NCBI GenBank assembly: GCA_036524115.1
Contig: DATDCY010000284.1
Coordinates: 1 to 8,514, forward strand
DNA from: a bacterium
GTDB taxonomy: Bacteria > JAUVQV01 > DATDCY01
Reading direction: 5' to 3'
DNA length: 8,514 bases
The notes beneath the pieces were generated by a model. The model worked only from the letters and a program-made list of their open reading frames with translations. It had not been told where the DNA came from and ran no database searches. Position 1 is the stretch's first letter. The number at the start of each line of letters is the position of its first letter. The position numbers and the translations under genes are program-made. Shown here one piece after another: positions 5,567 to 8,514 of this stretch.

Positions 5567-5952
5567 GCGGTCATTGTGCCGCAGTCAGCGGACGGTGGAA
5601 AGGACGCCGGGGAGGGCGGGGCCGTGATGGGCGGCGCCAGCCGCCCTCTTGTCGCTGACTCTGCGACTGAACGGTGCCTTGCGCCGCAATCGGGCACTAC
5701 GAGATGCAACCTCGGAATGGCAGGGCGATTCGAGTGCTCGGAACGCGAGGCTTGTTTCTGCGTCGAAGGGTATTCCGGACAATGATTATGCCCGGAACGA
5801 ATGCATCGGCTGCCCGGGTCGAGAGGGAGCGGATATTTTCGTCTTGGCAAGGCAGCGGGGATGGGCGCGCGGAGGTGGCCTGGTGGCCACCGCACAAGCA
5901 GCCCTACCCGCAACGCCGCCAGGGCGGAAATAGCCCTCCCTATCGGCCCGGG
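5567..5952. other. 386-base gap between ftsZ and the radical SAM gene
   Basis: No convincing gene is present. The half nearer the radical SAM gene (5650-5820) is less GC-rich than the genes (35 of 60 bases in both 5701-5760 and 5761-5820). It holds two small hairpins: GGGCGGC/GCCGCCC (5629-5635, 5640-5646, loop GCCA) and TTCCGG/CCGGAA (5773-5778, 5792-5797, 13-base loop). The half nearer ftsZ is the long palindrome listed separately. Short open frames exist on both strands, but their translations look random. The promoter for the radical SAM and pgeF pair is probably in this gap. Confidence 0.6.
5825..5940. repeat. 116-base imperfect palindrome just downstream of ftsZ
   Basis: Two 56-base arms (5825-5880 and 5885-5940) surround a TGGT loop. 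The tip is a perfect 7-base stem, GGTGGCC (5874-5880) and GGCCACC (5885-5891). The outer parts match over most of their length when one arm is reverse-complemented, including GGGAG, TATTT, TGGC, GGC, CGGG and GGGC blocks. The left arm has CAAGGC (5848-5853) and the right arm CAACGCCGC (5911-5919), the same signatures as the palindrome at 2944-3043. It begins 12 bases after the ftsZ stop and would fold into a long hairpin in the ftsZ message, possibly for termination or 3' end protection. Confidence 0.65.
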
Positions 5953-7152
5953 CTAATCGGCCTGCCTTCTGAGGAAGGTGGGGATGTCCAGGTCGGCGCT
6001 GTCGAGGTCCGACTCGAGCACCGTGAAGTCCATGCCCACCGCCTTCTTGAGGCCCCGGTTCCTCTCCACCGTCGGGATGTCGTAGTTGACCGGCGCCTGC
6101 GCCTGCTGGCGGCCGACGCGCACCGGCGGCCGCGCCGCCCCGGCGGCGACCCGCTCCTCGAAGCCCGTGGCGATCACCGTGATGACGATGTCCTCCTGCT
6201 GGTCCTGCCGGATGACGGTGCCCCAGATGATCTGCGCGTCCTCGGAGACCGCCTTCTGCACGATGTTCGCCGCCTCGTTCGCCTCCTGCAGCGACAGGTC
6301 GGGCCCGCAGGTGACGTTGATCAGCACGCCGTGCGCGCCGTCGATCGAGCCGTCCTCGAGCAGCGGCGAGGAGATGGCGCGGTTGGCCGCCTCGGTGGCG
6401 CGGTTGTCGCCGCGCGCCACGCCAACGCCCATCACGGCGCGGCCCATGCGCGACATCACGGTGCGCACGTCGGCGAAGTCGACGTTGACGAGCCCGGGCA
6501 CGGTCACGAGGTCGGCGATGCCGGCCACCGCCTGCCGCAGGATGTCGTCGGCCATGCGGAAGGACTCCAGCAGCGTCGTCTTGCGGTCGACGACGCCGAG
6601 CAGCCGCTGGTTCGGGATCGTGATCAGGGTGTCGACGTTGTCGCGCAGCTCGCGCAGCCCCTCCTCGGCCTGGCGCATGCGCCGCTGCCCCTCGAAGGGA
6701 AACGGCTTGGTCACGACGCCGACGGTGAGGATGCCCATCTCCTTGGCGATGTTCGCGATCACCGGCGCCGCGCCGGTCCCGGTGCCACCGCCGAGGCCCG
6801 CCGTGATGAAGAGCAGGTCCGTGCCGTGGATCGCCTCGGCGATGCGCGTGGAGTCCTCGTTGGCCGCCTTGCGCCCGACCTCCGGGTTGGCCCCCGCGCC
6901 GAGCCCCTTCGTCAGCTTGGCGCCGATCTGCAGCTTGCTGCCGGCCAGCGAGGTCGAGAGCGACTGCAGGTCGGTGTTGGCCGCGATGAACTTCACGCCC
7001 TCGACGCCGGCGGCGACCATCGAGTTCACGGCGTTGCCGCCGCCCCCCCCGATGCCGATCACCCGGATGTCGGCCCCCAGCATCATCTCCTCGTCGATCT
7101 CGAAGTTCATCCGCCCCGTGTCCCTGCCGGTGTCCGCGTACTCGATCAGCAT
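5953..7152 (-). CDS. ftsZ: Cell division protein FtsZ
   Basis: The tubulin-like GTPase polymerises into the Z ring at midcell. At 399 residues it has the normal length. Visible motifs: the nucleotide loop [11 protein letters not shown] (33-43), the tubulin signature GGGTGTG (121-127), the T7 synergy loop NVDFAD (223-228) that completes GTP hydrolysis, a short Gly/Ala/Gln-containing linker (about 335-380) and the conserved C-terminal peptide [11 protein letters not shown] (389-399) that binds FtsA and other partners. The start at 7152 is chosen because GGGAGGA lies about five bases before it. ATG 7110 (MNFEIDEE) aligns better with the usual family N-terminus but has a poor ribosome site; ATG 7188 would add 12 more residues. 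It lies 46 bases after ftsA in the same operon. Confidence 0.97.
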   Translation of the reverse strand: MLIEYADTGRDTGRMNFEIDEEMMLGADIRVIGIGGGGGNAVNSMVAAGVEGVKFIAANTDLQSLSTSLAGSKLQIGAKLTKGLGAGANPEVGRKAANEDSTRIAEAIHGTDLLFITAGLGGGTGTGAAPVIANIAKEMGILTVGVVTKPFPFEGQRRMRQAEEGLRELRDNVDTLITIPNQRLLGVVDRKTTLLESFRMADDILRQAVAGIADLVTVPGLVNVDFADVRTVMSRMGRAVMGVGVARGDNRATEAANRAISSPLLEDGSIDGAHGVLINVTCGPDLSLQEANEAANIVQKAVSEDAQIIWGTVIRQDQQEDIVITVIATGFEERVAAGAARPPVRVGRQQAQAPVNYDIPTVERNRGLKKAVGMDFTVLESDLDSADLDIPTFLRRQAD

Positions 7153-7198
7153 CGTCTTCCTCCCGTCTCCCGCACAGCCGTCCGCCATCGACGTTCGC

Positions 7199-8431
7199 TC
7201 ACTCGAAGAAACCGCCGAACCAATCCCGCACCTTGTGCAGCGTGGTGCCCCAGGCGCCGCGCCGGCCGCCCGGGCCGAACCGCTCCCCGTCGCGGTGGTG
7301 CATCCCGTAGAGCACGAGACCGACGCCCGTGGTGTAGACCGGGCTGTCGATCGCCGTGATCATCCCGCCGACGCTGTGCGGCGTGCCGCGCCGCACCGGC
7401 AGGTCGAAGACCTGTTCCGCCAGCTCCGGCAGCCCCTCGAGGATCACCGAGCCGCCGGTGACGACGATCCCGGAGGGGATCATCTCGAGGAAGCCGGACT
7501 TCTCCATCTCGCGCTTGGCCAGCTCGAGGATCTCCTCGACGCGCGGCTGCACGATCTCGGCGAGCACCATCCGCGAGAGGGTGCGCTTCTCGCGCCCGCC
7601 CACCGAGGGCACCTCGATGCTCTCCTCGGGGCGCACGAGCGAAGCCAGCGCGCAGCCGTACTTGCGCTTGATCTTCTCGGCCTCGGCCGGCGGCGTGCGT
7701 AAGCCCACCGAGATGTCGTTGGTGACGTGGTTGCCCCCGAGCGCGATCACCGAGGTGTGCCAGATGCTGCCCTGGTTGAAGATCGCGATGTCGGTGGTGC
7801 CGCCGCCGATGTCCAAGAGCGCGACGCCGAGGTTCTTCTCCTCCTCGGTGAGCGCGGCGTAGGAGGAGGCGAGCTGCTGGAGCACGATGTCGCGCACCTC
7901 GAGGCCGGCGCGGTTGCAGCTCTTGATGATGTTCTGCACGGAGGTCACGGCGCCGGTGACGATGTGCACCTCGGCCTCCAGGCGCACGCCGGACATCCCG
8001 AGCGGCTTGCCGATGCCGTCCTGCTCGTCGATGACGAACTGCTGCGGCAGCACGTGGATCACCTGGCGGTCCATCGGGATCGCCACGGCCTTCGCGGCCT
8101 CGATGACCCGCTCGATGTCGCCCTGCGAGACCTCCTTGTCGCGGATCGCGATGACGCCGCGCGAGTTGAAGCCCTTGACGTGGCTGCCGGCGACGCCGGC
8201 GTAGACGCCCTCGATCTCGATGCCGGCCGCGAGCTCCGCCTCCTCGACGGCCTTCTTGACCGCCTCCACCGTGGAGTCGATGTTCACGACGACGCCCTTG
8301 CGCATCCCGTGCGAGGGGCTCGAGCCGACGGCGACGATGTCGAGGCCCTTGTCGGTGATCTCGCCGACGACCGCGAGGATCTTGGTCGTGCCGATGTCGA
8401 GGCCGACCACGAGGTTGTCGTTCCTAGGCAT
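7199..8431 (-). CDS. ftsA: Cell division protein FtsA
   Basis: The actin-like ATPase tethers FtsZ to the membrane and recruits later division proteins. It has 410 residues, a normal length. Visible parts: phosphate-1 motif [16 protein letters not shown] (9-24), the FtsA-specific 1C domain around [14 protein letters not shown] (83-96) and onward to about 160, phosphate-2 motif [14 protein letters not shown] (205-218), adenosine motif [14 protein letters not shown] (321-334), and a C-terminal amphipathic helix THE membrane anchor type, [12 protein letters not shown] (398-409). The start ATG at 8431 is preceded at only two bases by a run of nine G residues, an unusual ribosome site. It is followed after 46 bases by ftsZ, the classic order. 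Confidence 0.97.
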   Translation of the reverse strand: MPRNDNLVVGLDIGTTKILAVVGEITDKGLDIVAVGSSPSHGMRKGVVVNIDSTVEAVKKAVEEAELAAGIEIEGVYAGVAGSHVKGFNSRGVIAIRDKEVSQGDIERVIEAAKAVAIPMDRQVIHVLPQQFVIDEQDGIGKPLGMSGVRLEAEVHIVTGAVTSVQNIIKSCNRAGLEVRDIVLQQLASSYAALTEEEKNLGVALLDIGGGTTDIAIFNQGSIWHTSVIALGGNHVTNDISVGLRTPPAEAEKIKRKYGCALASLVRPEESIEVPSVGGREKRTLSRMVLAEIVQPRVEEILELAKREMEKSGFLEMIPSGIVVTGGSVILEGLPELAEQVFDLPVRRGTPHSVGGMITAIDSPVYTTGVGLVLYGMHHRDGERFGPGGRRGAWGTTLHKVRDWFGGFFE

Positions 8432-8514
8432 GTCCCCCCCCCGCGGCGGCGCGCCCGCGCTCCGCGCCCGTCCTCGTCCCCTTGCCCGCCTCCGCGCCCG
8501 CGCCCGCGCCGGGC
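8424..8514 (-). CDS. Possible C-terminal end of the gene upstream of ftsA (ftsQ position)
   Basis: One minus-strand frame is open from the right edge to a TAG at 8426-8424, overlapping the ftsA start by eight bases. It gives 29 codons of Gly, Ala, Arg and acidic residues with no recognisable motif. The argument rests on position (ftsQ normally precedes ftsA, often with a small overlap) and not on sequence similarity. A high-GC stretch is often open by chance, so this is weak. Confidence 0.25.
   Translation of the reverse strand, partial: PGAGAGAEAGKGTRTGAERGRAAAGGGHA

Noticed and set aside
5563-5933. Short ORFs on both strands in the ftsZ to radical SAM gap (94, 116 and 66 codons)
   Set aside because: They overlap each other and the palindrome, lack ribosome sites and give random-looking peptides.
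5674-7702. Long plus-strand open frames opposite ftsZ and ftsA (up to 561 codons)
   Set aside because: They are antisense to two clear, conserved genes; the translations are rich in Arg, Ala, His and Pro with no domain, as expected in high-GC DNA.
1-8514. CRISPR arrays, tRNA or rRNA genes
   Set aside because: No regularly spaced short repeats, cloverleaf-like segments or conserved ribosomal RNA stretches were seen.

Overview
This is a high-GC bacterial chromosome window, most like a deltaproteobacterial (Desulfobacterota-type) genome. The clues are the FtsA/FtsZ sequences, a vitamin-B12-domain radical SAM protein next to pgeF, and the base composition. That placement is inferred from protein character only; no ribosomal RNA is present.

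Left part (1-2074) is the platform end of a chromosomal integron. intI runs rightward and encodes a 458-residue integron integrase with all catalytic residues and the IntI-specific insertion. It carries what looks like a second, extra N-terminal core-binding domain. Upstream of it, pointing left, lies an attI-like simple site (201-219). The first cassette starts at its crossover point. The first half of that cassette's attC site (52 to 1) is visible before the window ends, so the cassette array lies off the left edge. Downstream of intI is a 3' fragment of a second, related integrase gene (about 1861-2074) whose catalytic tyrosine codon has become cysteine. The 163-base joint between the two is rich in inverted repeats.

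Middle (2075-3044) holds a good sigma-70-type promoter and an exported metallo-beta-lactamase-fold hydrolase on the plus strand. It converges on pgeF across a 100-base imperfect palindrome.

Right part (3042-8514) is all on the minus strand and is the end of a division and cell wall (dcw) cluster: possibly the last codons of ftsQ, then ftsA, ftsZ, a 386-base gap with a 116-base imperfect palindrome just after ftsZ, then a B12-binding-type radical SAM protein of unknown function that is translationally coupled (TTGA overlap) to pgeF. FtsA and FtsZ build the division ring. PgeF edits peptidoglycan precursors, so the block is devoted to envelope growth and division, with the radical SAM enzyme as its unexplained member.

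The most interesting items are the integron with its double-domain integrase and integrase remnant, and the two long palindromes that share arm signatures and probably belong to one dispersed repeat family.
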